In this document: in pieces, positions 29,232 to 41,543 of the stretch
Position numbering within the stretch: the first letter of the stretch is position 1
Layout of the letters: each line of letters starts with the position of its first letter
NCBI GenBank assembly: GCA_034769895.1
Contig: CM068372.1
Span: 372,887,258-372,951,257 of the forward strand
Direction of reading: 5' to 3'
DNA: 64,000 bases
Source: Magicicada septendecula
Taxonomy: Eukaryota; Arthropoda; Insecta; Hemiptera; Cicadidae
The notes under the pieces: generated by a model
Seen by the model: the letters and a program-made list of their open reading frames with translations, nothing else
Database searches by the model: none
Told to the model about the DNA's origin: nothing
Translations under genes and position numbers: made by a program

Positions 29232-31780
29232 AGATAATAATAATTGTATTATAATAATTAAAATTAAAATAAGTAATTTGTGTTTTATAATATTATTAAT
29301 AATAATTATAGATAACTTGTGTATTAATAATAATACTTTTCTATAGCGGTAAATAATAAGCGTATAGAATTGAACGAGCTCACGGCAGGAAATAGCTACG
29401 TCACGCGATAACGACTGCTGACCCACATTTGAAACTAGGTCAAGCAATTAGCTACGCGCGCCCGGCGATAACGGTTCTAAATGCTGTCAGCAAATTCTTT
29501 GTACGCGTGCCGCTGTTTACAAACAAAGGGTACTACTCGTTTTAAAAACATTAATACGCAATAAGTTGCAAATATAATATGTTAATACATGTATTTAGAG
29601 TTAAATTGTATATAATGCAATAACATTAACACTTGTGTACGTGTCTTCAGAATAAGTAATCCAATGTATAGGTAATAAGAATAATGATTACAGAATATGT
29701 GTGTAATGATTAAGAAAAAAAAAATAACTGTAATTATTACATTCATTTTTTTTTTTAAAGCGGGTGTGGGAATATATAACGGAACCAAATATTAACTATT
29801 TGGGGTTATATGTTTACCGCATACTGAAACCATATTTAAATAAAAATTAACAGTTGAAACTCCATTTGAATGTAGCGCATTGAAAATAATGCTGTGTAAA
29901 GCAACGCACACGTGGTCGTTATGTAATCAGTTCGCTGTACAAGGAAGCGACCACACCCAAACTGTTAATTATTAATATCTCAGAAACTAATAAATAAAGG
30001 CGAAATCTAACATAGCCAAAATGTTTGCCGAGATATTAATAATGACGTGTGCAAATTTGATGCAATATAATTAACAAATGAAGGAGTTAATTAAAATAAT
30101 TGAATAACTTCTGTAAAAATAGAGATACAGTAAAGAGATTTTACTATGTTATAAAGATAATAATTTCTGACAGATTGTATATTTTAGATTTCACACAACT
30201 TGATTTGCAACCAAGTTATTGCAAAATTAAATAAGTACAGGATATCCGTAGCGACAAATTGGTTGCGCCGGATAATTATATTAGATAATAATTCTATTCT
30301 CCGTCTGTGGGAACCAGACTTCATTCTCACGGACCAAGGGAATTCTAAATTTTATGTAGTAGGGAGAGTGCGTCGACCAATGAAATCATTTCATGCAGCC
30401 CCGGCTAGTGCGGTGTTTTCTGGTGGAAAAATCACTCTTCTGTCAGTACTCACGAAGTTAAGACGTAGTCCTTCGATCGTCTAGTAGCCAAAGTGGTGAA
30501 GATCAACAAGAAGACTCTACGTGGTCAACACACACGCAATTACGAACACACTAAGTACAGATCATCTGTATAGCTCGTAATTGTTGTGTAAAGGCGAGAT
30601 ACTCTTCAGGACATCAACCAAGCTTATTGTGTACTACCAGTTAGTCATAAGCACGCAAGAGATCCACCCGACTTCAAGAATACAGCAGAGAGGCCGTCTA
30701 AATTATTGGTTAACAGCTGACGAGCAGAGCGACCACTCGAACGAAGCACACACACACATGCTGACGTGCAACGTGCGAATCGACGAGGGATAGGAAGCAG
30801 TTCCAGCAGACAACAGCAGACGTTAAAATATTCACAAACAGCAAGGAAGCAGAGTGTTGCCGAATTTTGAACTCCACGACCGAATCCAGCAGTTCTAAGC
30901 AGATTACTTTCTCTAACCAAGGACTCGAATCGACGAGGGACAAATCGGAACGACATCCTCTTCAGTAACAGGAAAGCAAAATCTATTTATTTATTTTTCA
31001 GATCAAATTTTCTATTTTTCAATTAAAACATTGTAATTCAAATAATTCAGGTGCCAAACAAAAAGCAAAGACTCTAGTAATTAAAAAGTAAATTCGTTGT
31101 GATAATCTGTATAGCAGTTTAAGGCTTTAGTAAGTTATAGTTAAGAAATAGAAGTAGTATAAAAGCGCTATACAAATCTTAACTGACAATCTAATCTTAG
31201 ATCATACTGCAGTAGATCAGAAGTAGAATCACTAGAAATGAAATAACGTGAACTAGACTGTCACGTCTAATTTATTTTAATTAATTACTCAAATTAATTT
31301 TAGAGTTTTATATTTTGTTTCATGAACACTTAGATTCAAATTAATTAAATAAATTTAATTAAATTCAAATCAATTAATAAAATCAAATTTAAATTGCAAT
31401 TAACTCGCAAAGAACGAGTTCAGTTTCTTTCAACTATTAGACAATCGAAAAACATCGATTCATTGTATAGACTATAAGAAAATTCATAAGATTATAACCA
31501 TTCTATTCTTGTGTGTTGTTGGTGTAATAAACAACGTTTTATTACCCCATATAACAGTGTTTTATTGTTGTACGATAAAGCCTACCAGTCTCACAAAACT
31601 CTCCCCCTTTAAAGTAACCCATTATGTGTGTTGTTGTAATAATTTGAGATTACTAGCTTGCGAACTTCAAATCCAAAATCCACACGCCCTAGTCGGAAGA
31701 ATCTGCAAGATCAGACAGCAGGTGGGTACTCACACACAACATTACATTACAATAACGCATAGTAGTGGTAGAGTTATAAA
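29232..31780 (+). other. non-coding part of unit 1, presumed LTR
   Basis: AT-rich sequence with no convincing ORF. The 94-codon frame at 30200-30484 starts at TTG and has no recognisable domain. Landmarks are GCGATAAC repeated near 29406 and 29464, a purine stretch AAGGAAGCAGAG before TGTTGCC near 30843-30858, and dense TTAAT motifs near 31262-31400. It ends TTATAA at the first PBS-like site. The LTR start could not be fixed because no second copy bounds it within a unit. The same sequence recurs in the other four units. Confidence 0.5.
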
Positions 31781-31991
31781 TGTTGCCCGGAACGTGGGGC
31801 ACGATTCAATTAAATTAATTAAATCACAACGAGATTGAAACGCCACATTTGTAGTGTAGTTATAAATGGCGCTCCAATCTCGTGGGGCTCGATTAAATTA
31901 AATTCATTAAATTTAAATTTAATTCTCACTTTCAAAACAAACTTTGCTGTTTTAATTCGTAAAACAGCTGGCGTCCAACTAAACAATCCCC
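31781..31991 (+). repeat. three degenerate tRNA-Lys PBS copies, unit 1/2 junction
   Basis: PBS-like sites lie at 31781-31800 (TGTTGCCCGGAACGTGGGGC), 31867-31888 (TGGCGCTCC...CGTGGGGC) and 31969-31991 (TGGCGTCCAAC...). The first two are both preceded by GTTATAAA and followed by C(T/A)CGATT(C/A)AATTAAATT, so they are copies of a single junction. None matches the tRNA fully. They are the same kind of module as those in the LTRs at 352-3053, arising in a different element on the opposite strand. Confidence 0.7.
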
Positions 31992-32098
31992 AAAGAGTTT
32001 TGTGACTGGTGTGTGTACAACAGTAAAGTTATTGTGTGTATTTGAAACTGTTCTTAGTATTTTAAATTGTGCATATTTGACATCGTTGTCTATTTAAA

Positions 32099-33622
32099 AT
32101 GGATATGGATAAAATACTTAAACAAATACAACAAATGAACGAAAATATGAACGCGAAATTTGAGAAAATAGACGCGAAATTTGAACTTAGCAACGCAGAA
32201 ATAAAATCTAATATCGAAGCGCAGAGAGTTAGTCTAACCGAAGCATTAGAACAAAGTAACGCTGACATAAACGCCGAGATTAAGCAAAGTAATAAAGAAA
32301 GTAGTAAAGAATTAACTGCGAAAATAGACGAAATCGCGGAAACCAATAAAAAAATCGAAGAGAGTAATAAAGAGCTAACTGTGAAAGTCGCGGAAATAGC
32401 TGAAAGAGTAAATACGGTCGATACTAAAATCAATGAACGGTTTAAGGTTTTTGAGACCACTATGCAAAAATCGTTTATTGAACAAGTAACACGTATGGAG
32501 GGCCGGTTCAAGGATCACATAAGCCGTTGTGAGAAACAGACACTAGAGGTTTCCAGGAAGGTGGAATCCCTAGAGGTAAAAATTCACGCGGACGTGACCG
32601 AAACGCAACGACGAGTAGATAAATTAGACGCTTCAATTGTAGAGACGCGATCTAACATTGACTCTAATAAAGAGAGTGTTTTACAAACGTTAAGCGACGA
32701 GATTTTGAAAGTACGACAGGAGGTACGAAGGAGATCTGCTCCAAATATTTTGGTACAAGGTCCTGTCGATGAGAAAAATCGCGTGTATTTTACGGGGGAA
32801 AATAACGAAAACCCCATTGAATTTTTATTAGCGTGTGAGAGTGAAATGGCTAGAGTAGGTTCCCGACTAGAAGATCAAGACAAAATACAGTGGGTGGTTA
32901 ACGCGATGCGTGATTCGGCGCGTAAGTGGTATAACATTGTACGCGATAGAGTGTCCACATACGCGGAGTTCAAACAAAAATTTGAAAGCCGATACTGGAA
33001 TTCGCATACCCAACGACTTCTGCGCAATGAACTGGAATATGGCCGGTTTGATAAGAAAATGGGTATTACCGCCGAAAATTATATAATCCAGCAGGTCGAA
33101 CGCGCGAAGCATTTAACCCCAGCATTTGCGGAGATTGACATAGTCACCAAGCTTGCCTACCATTTTAGTCATAATATTAGAGTAGCTGTATTTACGCAGG
33201 GTATTCGCACGGTAGACGAACTCCTCATTCTAGTGTCCCAAAGTGAGACGGTTTTTGATTTTGGTGGGTGGCGTTATAATCCCGATTTTCGCCGAAATAA
33301 TGAAGGGCAGAATACGCGAGAACAATACCAGCAACCTGACCAGGGACCGAGTACTAGTTCTACTCCACCCCAAACATCGTCAAAACCCCCAGATAAGACC
33401 TTTGAATACAAAGGCAAACAAAATATTGCTAGATCAAAAGGGCAATATAAGGGTAACGACGGGGCCCCGATTAGAGCTATGCAAACGGTTGAGATAGCTA
33501 GGACCGATACAATAGAGCGAGACAGCGATACTCCAAGTAATAAAGATCCCAACGAGAGGAGAAAGAATCGTAAGTTTCCAAAAAACTTGGAAACGGGCGC
33601 CTCCAGGGGGGAAGCGCCATAA
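32099..33622 (+). CDS. gag: Gag-like protein, array unit 2
   Basis: 507 codons, with the same predicted protein as unit 1. The unit differs from unit 1 mainly in its non-coding part, where a T run near 34470 is shorter, which brings the downstream offset from 4723 to 4722. Confidence 0.85.
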   Translation: MDMDKILKQIQQMNENMNAKFEKIDAKFELSNAEIKSNIEAQRVSLTEALEQSNADINAEIKQSNKESSKELTAKIDEIAETNKKIEESNKELTVKVAEIAERVNTVDTKINERFKVFETTMQKSFIEQVTRMEGRFKDHISRCEKQTLEVSRKVESLEVKIHADVTETQRRVDKLDASIVETRSNIDSNKESVLQTLSDEILKVRQEVRRRSAPNILVQGPVDEKNRVYFTGENNENPIEFLLACESEMARVGSRLEDQDKIQWVVNAMRDSARKWYNIVRDRVSTYAEFKQKFESRYWNSHTQRLLRNELEYGRFDKKMGITAENYIIQQVERAKHLTPAFAEIDIVTKLAYHFSHNIRVAVFTQGIRTVDELLILVSQSETVFDFGGWRYNPDFRRNNEGQNTREQYQQPDQGPSTSSTPPQTSSKPPDKTFEYKGKQNIARSKGQYKGNDGAPIRAMQTVEIARTDTIERDSDTPSNKDPNERRKNRKFPKNLETGASRGEAP

Positions 33623-33954
33623 ATTATGCCAAAACCTATCGCAATAAAGTAGGTAAAAATAGGAAAAATGCTAGGTTTAAGAAAAGTGAATTTTATACAG
33701 AAATTTGTACGCCAGTTGACAAAGTATTTCAACCGGAAGCAAAGGAAACGTGGTTGGCCGTTAACACAATGCAACAATGGGCGCCGACAAACGCACGTCC
33801 GGAGGAACAGGAAAGTGACGACGACGTTCCCACACCGTCAGCGTGGGAAGACGTAGAAATCATATCCGGGGACGCGTACGAATTCGACGAGTACGTAGCG
33901 GAATATTGTCGAGCCACCCATAAAAATGCATATGATATACTGGATGCACTTTAG
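33610..33954 (+). CDS. -1-frame acidic extension, unit 2
   Basis: Open frame overlapping the gag end, matching unit 1 in every residue I compared. Confidence 0.45.
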   Translation, partial: GSAINYAKTYRNKVGKNRKNARFKKSEFYTEICTPVDKVFQPEAKETWLAVNTMQQWAPTNARPEEQESDDDVPTPSAWEDVEIISGDAYEFDEYVAEYCRATHKNAYDILDAL

Positions 33955-36502
33955 AGATAATAATAATTGTATTATAATAATTAAAATTAAAATAAGTAAT
34001 TTGTGTTTTATAATATTATTAATAATAATTATAGATAACTTGTGTATTAATAATAATACTTTTCTATAGCGGTAAATAATAAGCGTATAGAATTGAACGA
34101 GCTCACGGCAGGAAATAGCTACGTCACGCGATAACGACTGCTGACCCACATTTGAAACTAGGTCAAGCAATTAGCTACGCGCGCCCGGCGATAACGGTTC
34201 TAAATGCTGTCAGCAAATTCTTTGTACGCGTGCCGCTGTTTACAAACAAAGGGTACTACTCGTTTTAAAAACATTAATACGCAATAAGTTGCAAATATAA
34301 TATGTTAATACATGTATTTAGAGTTAAATTGTATATAATGCAATAACATTAACACTTGTGTACGTGTCTTCAGAATAAGTAATCCAATGTATAGGTAATA
34401 AGAATAATGATTACAGAATATGTGTGTAATGATTAAGAAAAAAAAAATAACTGTAATTATTACATTCATTTTTTTTTTAAAGCGGGTGTGGGAATATATA
34501 ACGGAACCAAATATTAACTATTTGGGGTTATATGTTTACCGCATACTGAAACCATATTTAAATAAAAATTAACAGTTGAAACTCCATTTGAATGTAGCGC
34601 ATTGAAAATAATGCTGTGTAAAGCAACGCACACGTGGTCGTTATGTAATCAGTTCGCTGTACAAGGAAGCGACCACACCCAAACTGTTAATTATTAATAT
34701 CTCAGAAACTAATAAATAAAGGCGAAATCTAACATAGCCAAAATGTTTGCCGAGATATTAATAATGACGTGTGCAAATTTGATGCAATATAATTAACAAA
34801 TGAAGGAGTTAATTAAAATAATTGAATAACTTCTGTAAAAATAGAGATACAGTAAAGAGATTTTACTATGTTATAAAGATAATAATTTCTGACAGATTGT
34901 ATATTTTAGATTTCACACAACTTGATTTGCAACCAAGTTATTGCAAAATTAAATAAGTACAGGATATCCGTAGCGACAAATTGGTTGCGCCGGATAATTA
35001 TATTAGATAATAATTCTATTCTCCGTCTGTGGGAACCAGACTTCATTCTCACGGACCAAGGGAATTCTAAATTTTATGTAGTAGGGAGAGTGCGTCGACC
35101 AATGAAATCATTTCATGCAGCCCCGGCTAGTGCGGTGTTTTCTGGTGGAAAAATCACTCTTCTGTCAGTACTCACGAAGTTAAGACGTAGTCCTTCGATC
35201 GTCTAGTAGCCAAAGTGGTGAAGATCAACAAGAAGACTCTACGTGGTCAACACACACGCAATTACGAACACACTAAGTACAGATCATCTGTATAGCTCGT
35301 AATTGTTGTGTAAAGGCGAGATACTCTTCAGGACATCAACCAAGCTTATTGTGTACTACCAGTTAGTCATAAGCACGCAAGAGATCCACCCGACTTCAAG
35401 AATACAGCAGAGAGGCCGTCTAAATTATTGGTTAACAGCTGACGAGCAGAGCGACCACTCGAACGAAGCACACACACACATGCTGACGTGCAACGTGCGA
35501 ATCGACGAGGGATAGGAAGCAGTTCCAGCAGACAACAGCAGACGTTAAAATATTCACAAACAGCAAGGAAGCAGAGTGTTGCCGAATTTTGAACTCCACG
35601 ACCGAATCCAGCAGTTCTAAGCAGATTACTTTCTCTAACCAAGGACTCGAATCGACGAGGGACAAATCGGAACGACATCCTCTTCAGTAACAGGAAAGCA
35701 AAATCTATTTATTTATTTTTCAGATCAAATTTTCTATTTTTCAATTAAAACATTGTAATTCAAATAATTCAGGTGCCAAACAAAAAGCAAAGACTCTAGT
35801 AATTAAAAAGTAAATTCGTTGTGATAATCTGTATAGCAGTTTAAGGCTTTAGTAAGTTATAGTTAAGAAATAGAAGTAGTATAAAAGCGCTATACAAATC
35901 TTAACTGACAATCTAATCTTAGATCATACTGCAGTAGATCAGAAGTAGAATCACTAGAAATGAAATAACGTGAACTAGACTGTCACGTCTAATTTATTTT
36001 AATTAATTACTCAAATTAATTTTAGAGTTTTATATTTTGTTTCATGAACACTTAGATTCAAATTAATTAAATAAATTTAATTAAATTCAAATCAATTAAT
36101 AAAATCAAATTTAAATTGCAATTAACTCGCAAAGAACGAGTTCAGTTTCTTTCAACTATTAGACAATCGAAAAACATCGATTCATTGTATAGACTATAAG
36201 AAAATTCATAAGATTATAACCATTCTATTCTTGTGTGTTGTTGGTGTAATAAACAACGTTTTATTACCCCATATAACAGTGTTTTATTGTTGTACGATAA
36301 AGCCTACCAGTCTCACAAAACTCTCCCCCTTTAAAGTAACCCATTATGTGTGTTGTTGTAATAATTTGAGATTACTAGCTTGCGAACTTCAAATCCAAAA
36401 TCCACACGCCCTAGTCGGAAGAATCTGCAAGATCAGACAGCAGGTGGGTACTCACACACAACATTACATTACAATAACGCATAGTAGTGGTAGAGTTATA
36501 AA

Positions 36503-36713
36503 TGTTGCCCGGAACGTGGGGCACGATTCAATTAAATTAATTAAATCACAACGAGATTGAAACGCCACATTTGTAGTGTAGTTATAAATGGCGCTCCAAT
36601 CTCGTGGGGCTCGATTAAATTAAATTCATTAAATTTAATTTTAATTCTCACTTTCAAAACAAACTTTGCTGTTTTAATTCGTAAAACAGCTGGCGTCCAA
36701 CTAAACAATCCCC
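36503..36713 (+). repeat. three degenerate PBS copies, unit 2/3 junction
   Basis: Sites at 36503-36522, 36589-36610 and 36691-36713. From this junction onward the intervening AT stretch reads AAATTTAATTTTAATT instead of the AAATTTAAATTTAATT seen at the unit 1/2 junction. Confidence 0.65.
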
Positions 36714-36820
36714 AAAGAGTTTTGTGACTGGTGTGTGTACAACAGTAAAGTTATTGTGTGTATTTGAAACTGTTCTTAGTATTTTAAATTGTGCATATTT
36801 GACATCGTTGTCTATTTAAA

Positions 36821-38344
36821 ATGGATATGGATAAAATACTTAAACAAATACAACAAATGAACGAAAATATGAACGCGAAATTTGAGAAAATAGACGCGAA
36901 ATTTGAACTTAGCAACGCAGAAATAAAATCTAATATCGAAGCGCAGAGAGTTAGTCTAACCGAAGCATTAGAACAAAGTAACGCTGACATAAACGCCGAG
37001 ATTAAGCAAAGTAATAAAGAAAGTAGTAAAGAATTAACTGCGAAAATAGACGAAATCGCGGAAACCAATAAAAAAATCGAAGAGAGTAATAAAGAGCTAA
37101 CTGTGAAAGTCGCGGAAATAGCTGAAAGAGTAAATACGGTCGATACTAAAATCAATGAACGGTTTAAGGTTTTTGAGACCACTATGAAAAAATCGTTTAT
37201 TGAACAAGTAACACGTATGGAGGGCCGGTTCAAGGATCACATAAGCCGTTGTGAGAAACAGACACTAGAGGTTTCCAGGAAGGTGGAATCCCTAGAGGTA
37301 AAAATTCACGCGGACGTGACCGAAACGCAACGACGAGTAGATAAATTAGACGCTTCAATTGTAGAGACGCGATCTAACATTGACTCTAATAAAGAGAGTG
37401 TTTTACAAACGTTAAGCGACGAGATTTTGAAAGTACGACAGGAGGTACGAAGGAGATCTGCTCCAAATATTTTGGTACAAGGTCCTGTCGATGAGAAAAA
37501 TCGCGTGTATTTTACGGGGGAAAATAACGAAAACCCCATTGAATTTTTATTAGCGTGTGAGAGTGAAATGGCTAGAGTAGGTTCCCGACTAGAAGATCAA
37601 GACAAAATACAGTGGGTGGTTAACGCGATGCGTGATTCGGCGCGTAAGTGGTATAACATTGTACGCGATAGAGTGTCCACATACGCGGAGTTCAAACAAA
37701 AATTTGAAAGCCGATACTGGAATTCGCATACCCAACGACTTCTGCGCAATGAACTGGAATATGGCCGGTTTGATAAGAAAATGGGTATTACCGCCGAAAA
37801 TTATATAATCCAGCAGGTCGAACGCGCGAAGCATTTAACCCCAGCATTTGCGGAGATTGACATAGTCACCAAGCTTGCCTACCATTTTAGTCATAATATT
37901 AGAGTAGCTGTATTTACGCAGGGTATTCGCACGGTAGACGAACTCCTCATTCTAGTGTCCCAAAGTGAGACGGTTTTTGATTTTGGTGGGTGGCGTTATA
38001 ATCCCGATTTTCGCCGAAATAATGAAGGGCAGAATACGCGAGAACAATACCAGCAACCTGACCAGGGACCGAGTACTAGTTCTACTCCACCCCAAACATC
38101 GTCAAAACCCCCAGATAAGACCTTTGAATACAAAGGCAAACAAAATATTGCTAGATCAAAAGGGCAATATAAGGGTAACGACGGGGCCCCGATTAGAGCT
38201 ATGCAAACGGTTGAGATAGCTAGGACCGATACAATAGAGCGAGACAGCGATACTCCAAGTAATAAAGATCCCAACGAGAGGAGAAAGAATCGTAAGTTTC
38301 CAAAAAACTTGGAAACGGGCGCCTCCAGGGGGGAAGCGCCATAA
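36821..38344 (+). CDS. gag: Gag-like protein, array unit 3
   Basis: 507 codons. One change from units 1, 2, 4 and 5: in the segment TTMxKSFIEQ near codon 122, Q is replaced by K (CAA to AAA near 37186). The frame is otherwise intact. Confidence 0.85.
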   Translation: MDMDKILKQIQQMNENMNAKFEKIDAKFELSNAEIKSNIEAQRVSLTEALEQSNADINAEIKQSNKESSKELTAKIDEIAETNKKIEESNKELTVKVAEIAERVNTVDTKINERFKVFETTMKKSFIEQVTRMEGRFKDHISRCEKQTLEVSRKVESLEVKIHADVTETQRRVDKLDASIVETRSNIDSNKESVLQTLSDEILKVRQEVRRRSAPNILVQGPVDEKNRVYFTGENNENPIEFLLACESEMARVGSRLEDQDKIQWVVNAMRDSARKWYNIVRDRVSTYAEFKQKFESRYWNSHTQRLLRNELEYGRFDKKMGITAENYIIQQVERAKHLTPAFAEIDIVTKLAYHFSHNIRVAVFTQGIRTVDELLILVSQSETVFDFGGWRYNPDFRRNNEGQNTREQYQQPDQGPSTSSTPPQTSSKPPDKTFEYKGKQNIARSKGQYKGNDGAPIRAMQTVEIARTDTIERDSDTPSNKDPNERRKNRKFPKNLETGASRGEAP

Positions 38345-38676
38345 ATTATGCCAAAACCTATCGCAATAAAGTAGGTAAAAATAGGAAAAATGCTAGGTTT
38401 AAGAAAAGTGAATTTTATACAGAAATTTGTACGCCAGTTGACAAAGTATTTCAACCGGAAGCAAAGTAAACGTGGTTGGCCGTTAACACAATGCAACAAT
38501 GGGCGCCGACAAACGCACGTCCGGAGGAACAGGAAAGTGACGACGACGTTCCCACACCGTCAGCGTGGGAAGACGTAGAAATCATATCCGGGGACGCGTA
38601 CGAATTCGACGAGTACGTAGCGGAATATTGTCGAGCCACCCATAAAAATGCATATGATATACTGGATGCACTTTAG
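38332..38676 (+). pseudogene. -1-frame extension broken by a stop, unit 3
   Basis: G to T at 38467 turns GAA into TAA after 45 codons, so the acidic part of the extension cannot be made from this unit. The gag frame of the unit is not affected. Confidence 0.6.
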
Positions 38677-41225
38677 AGATAATAATAATTGTATTATAAT
38701 AATTAAAATTAAAATAAGTAATTTGTGTTTTATAATATTATTAATAATAATTATAGATAACTTGTGTATTAATAATAATACTTTTCTATAGCGGTAAATA
38801 ATAAGCGTATAGAATTGAACGAGCTCACGGCAGGAAATAGCTACGTCACGCGATAACGACTGCTGACCCACATTTGAAACTAGGTCAAGCAATTAGCTAC
38901 GCGCGCCCGGCGATAACGGTTCTAAATGCTGTCAGCAAATTCTTTGTACGCGTGCCGCTGTTTACAAACAAAGGGTACTACTCGTTTTAAAAACATTAAT
39001 ACGCAATAAGTTGCAAATATAATATGTTAATACATGTATTTAGACTTAAATTGTATATAATGCAATAACATTAACACTTGTGTACGTGTCTTCAGAATAA
39101 GTAATCCAATGTATAGGTAATAAGAATAATGATTACAGAATATGTGTGTAATGATTAAGAAAAAAAAAATAACTGTAATTATTACATTCATTTTTTTTTT
39201 TAAAGCGGGTGTGGGAATATATAACGGAACCAAATATTAACTATTTGGGGTTATATGTTTACCGCATACTGAAACCATATTTAAATAAAAATTAACAGTT
39301 GAAACTCCATTTGAATGTAGCGCATTGAAAATAATGCTGTGTAAAGCAACGCACACGTGGTCGTTATGTAATCAGTTCGCTGTACAAGGAAGCGACCACA
39401 CCCAAACTGTTAATTATTAATATCTCAGAAACTAATAAATAAAGGCGAAATCTAACATAGCCAAAATGTTTGCCGAGATATTAATAATGACGTGTGCAAA
39501 TTTGATGCAATATAATTAACAAATGAAGGAGTTAATTAAAATAATTGAATAACTTCTGTAAAAATAGAGATACAGTAAAGAGATTTTACTATGTTATAAA
39601 GATAATAATTTCTGACAGATTGTATATTTTAGATTTCACACAACTTGATTTGCAACCAAGTTATTGCAAAATTAAATAAGTACAGGATATCCGTAGCGAC
39701 AAATTGGTTGCGCCGGATAATTATATTAGATAATAATTCTATTCTCCGTCTGTGGGAACCAGACTTCATTCTCACGGACCAAGGGAATTCTAAATTTTAT
39801 GTAGTAGGGAGAGTGCGTCGACCAATGAAATCATTTCATGCAGCCCCGGCTAGTGCGGTGTTTTCTGGTGGAAAAATCACTCTTCTGTCAGTACTCACGA
39901 AGTTAAGACGTAGTCCTTCGATCGTCTAGTAGCCAAAGTGGTGAAGATCAACAAGAAGACTCTACGTGGTCAACACACACGCAATTACGAACACACTAAG
40001 TACAGATCATCTGTATAGCTCGTAATTGTTGTGTAAAGGCGAGATACTCTTCAGGACATCAACCAAGCTTATTGTGTACTACCAGTTAGTCATAAGCACG
40101 CAAGAGATCCACCCGACTTCAAGAATACAGCAGAGAGGCCGTCTAAATTATTGGTTAACAGCTGACGAGCAGAGCGACCACTCGAACGAAGCACACACAC
40201 ACATGCTGACGTGCAACGTGCGAATCGACGAGGGATAGGAAGCAGTTCCAGCAGACAACAGCAGACGTTAAAATATTCACAAACAGCAAGGAAGCAGAGT
40301 GTTGCCGAATTTTGAACTCCACGACCGAATCCAGCAGTTCTAAGCAGATTACTTTCTCTAACCAAGGACTCGAATCGACGAGGGACAAATCGGAACGACA
40401 TCCTCTTCAGTAACAGGAAAGCAAAATCTATTTATTTATTTTTCAGATCAAATTTTCTATTTTTCAATTAAAACATTGTAATTCAAATAATTCAGGTGCC
40501 AAACAAAAAGCAAAGACTCTAGTAATTAAAAAGTAAATTCGTTGTGATAATCTGTATAGCAGTTTAAGGCTTTAGTAAGTTATAGTTAAGAAATAGAAGT
40601 AGTATAAAAGCGCTATACAAATCTTAACTGACAATCTAATCTTAGATCATACTGCAGTAGATCAGAAGTAGAATCACTAGAAATGAAATAACGTGAACTA
40701 GACTGTCACGTCTAATTTATTTTAATTAATTACTCAAATTAATTTTAGAGTTTTATATTTTGTTTCATGAACACTTAGATTCAAATTAATTAAATAAATT
40801 TAATTAAATTCAAATCAATTAATAAAATCAAATTTAAATTGCAATTAACTCGCAAAGAACGAGTTCAGTTTCTTTCAACTATTAGACAATCGAAAAACAT
40901 CGATTCATTGTATAGACTATAAGAAAATTCATAAGATTATAACCATTCTATTCTTGTGTGTTGTTGGTGTAATAAACAACGTTTTATTACCCCATATAAC
41001 AGTGTTTTATTGTTGTACGATAAAGCCTACCAGTCTCACAAAACTCTCCCCCTTTAAAGTAACCCATTATGTGTGTTGTTGTAATAATTTGAGATTACTA
41101 GCTTGCGAACTTCAAATCCAAAATCCACACGCCCTAGTCGGAAGAATCTGCAAGATCAGACAGCAGGTGGGTACTCACACACAACATTACATTACAATAA
41201 CGCATAGTAGTGGTAGAGTTATAAA

Positions 41226-41436
41226 TGTTGCCCGGAACGTGGGGCACGATTCAATTAAATTAATTAAATCACAACGAGATTGAAACGCCACATTTGTAGT
41301 GTAGTTATAAATGGCGCTCCAATCTCGTGGGGCTCGATTAAATTAAATTCATTAAATTTAATTTTAATTCTCACTTTCAAAACAAACTTTGCTGTTTTAA
41401 TTCGTAAAACAGCTGGCGTCCAACTAAACAATCCCC
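41226..41436 (+). repeat. three degenerate PBS copies, unit 3/4 junction
   Basis: Sites at 41226-41245, 41312-41333 and 41414-41436, with the AAATTTAATTTTAATT variant between the second and third. Confidence 0.65.
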
Positions 41437-41543
41437 AAAGAGTTTTGTGACTGGTGTGTGTACAACAGTAAAGTTATTGTGTGTATTTGAAACTGTTCTT
41501 AGTATTTTAAATTGTGCATATTTGACATCGTTGTCTATTTAAA

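Noticed and set aside
30200-30484. 94-codon ORF repeated in each array unit as a second protein
   Set aside because: It starts at TTG, has no recognisable domain, and its persistence only reflects the near identity of the units.
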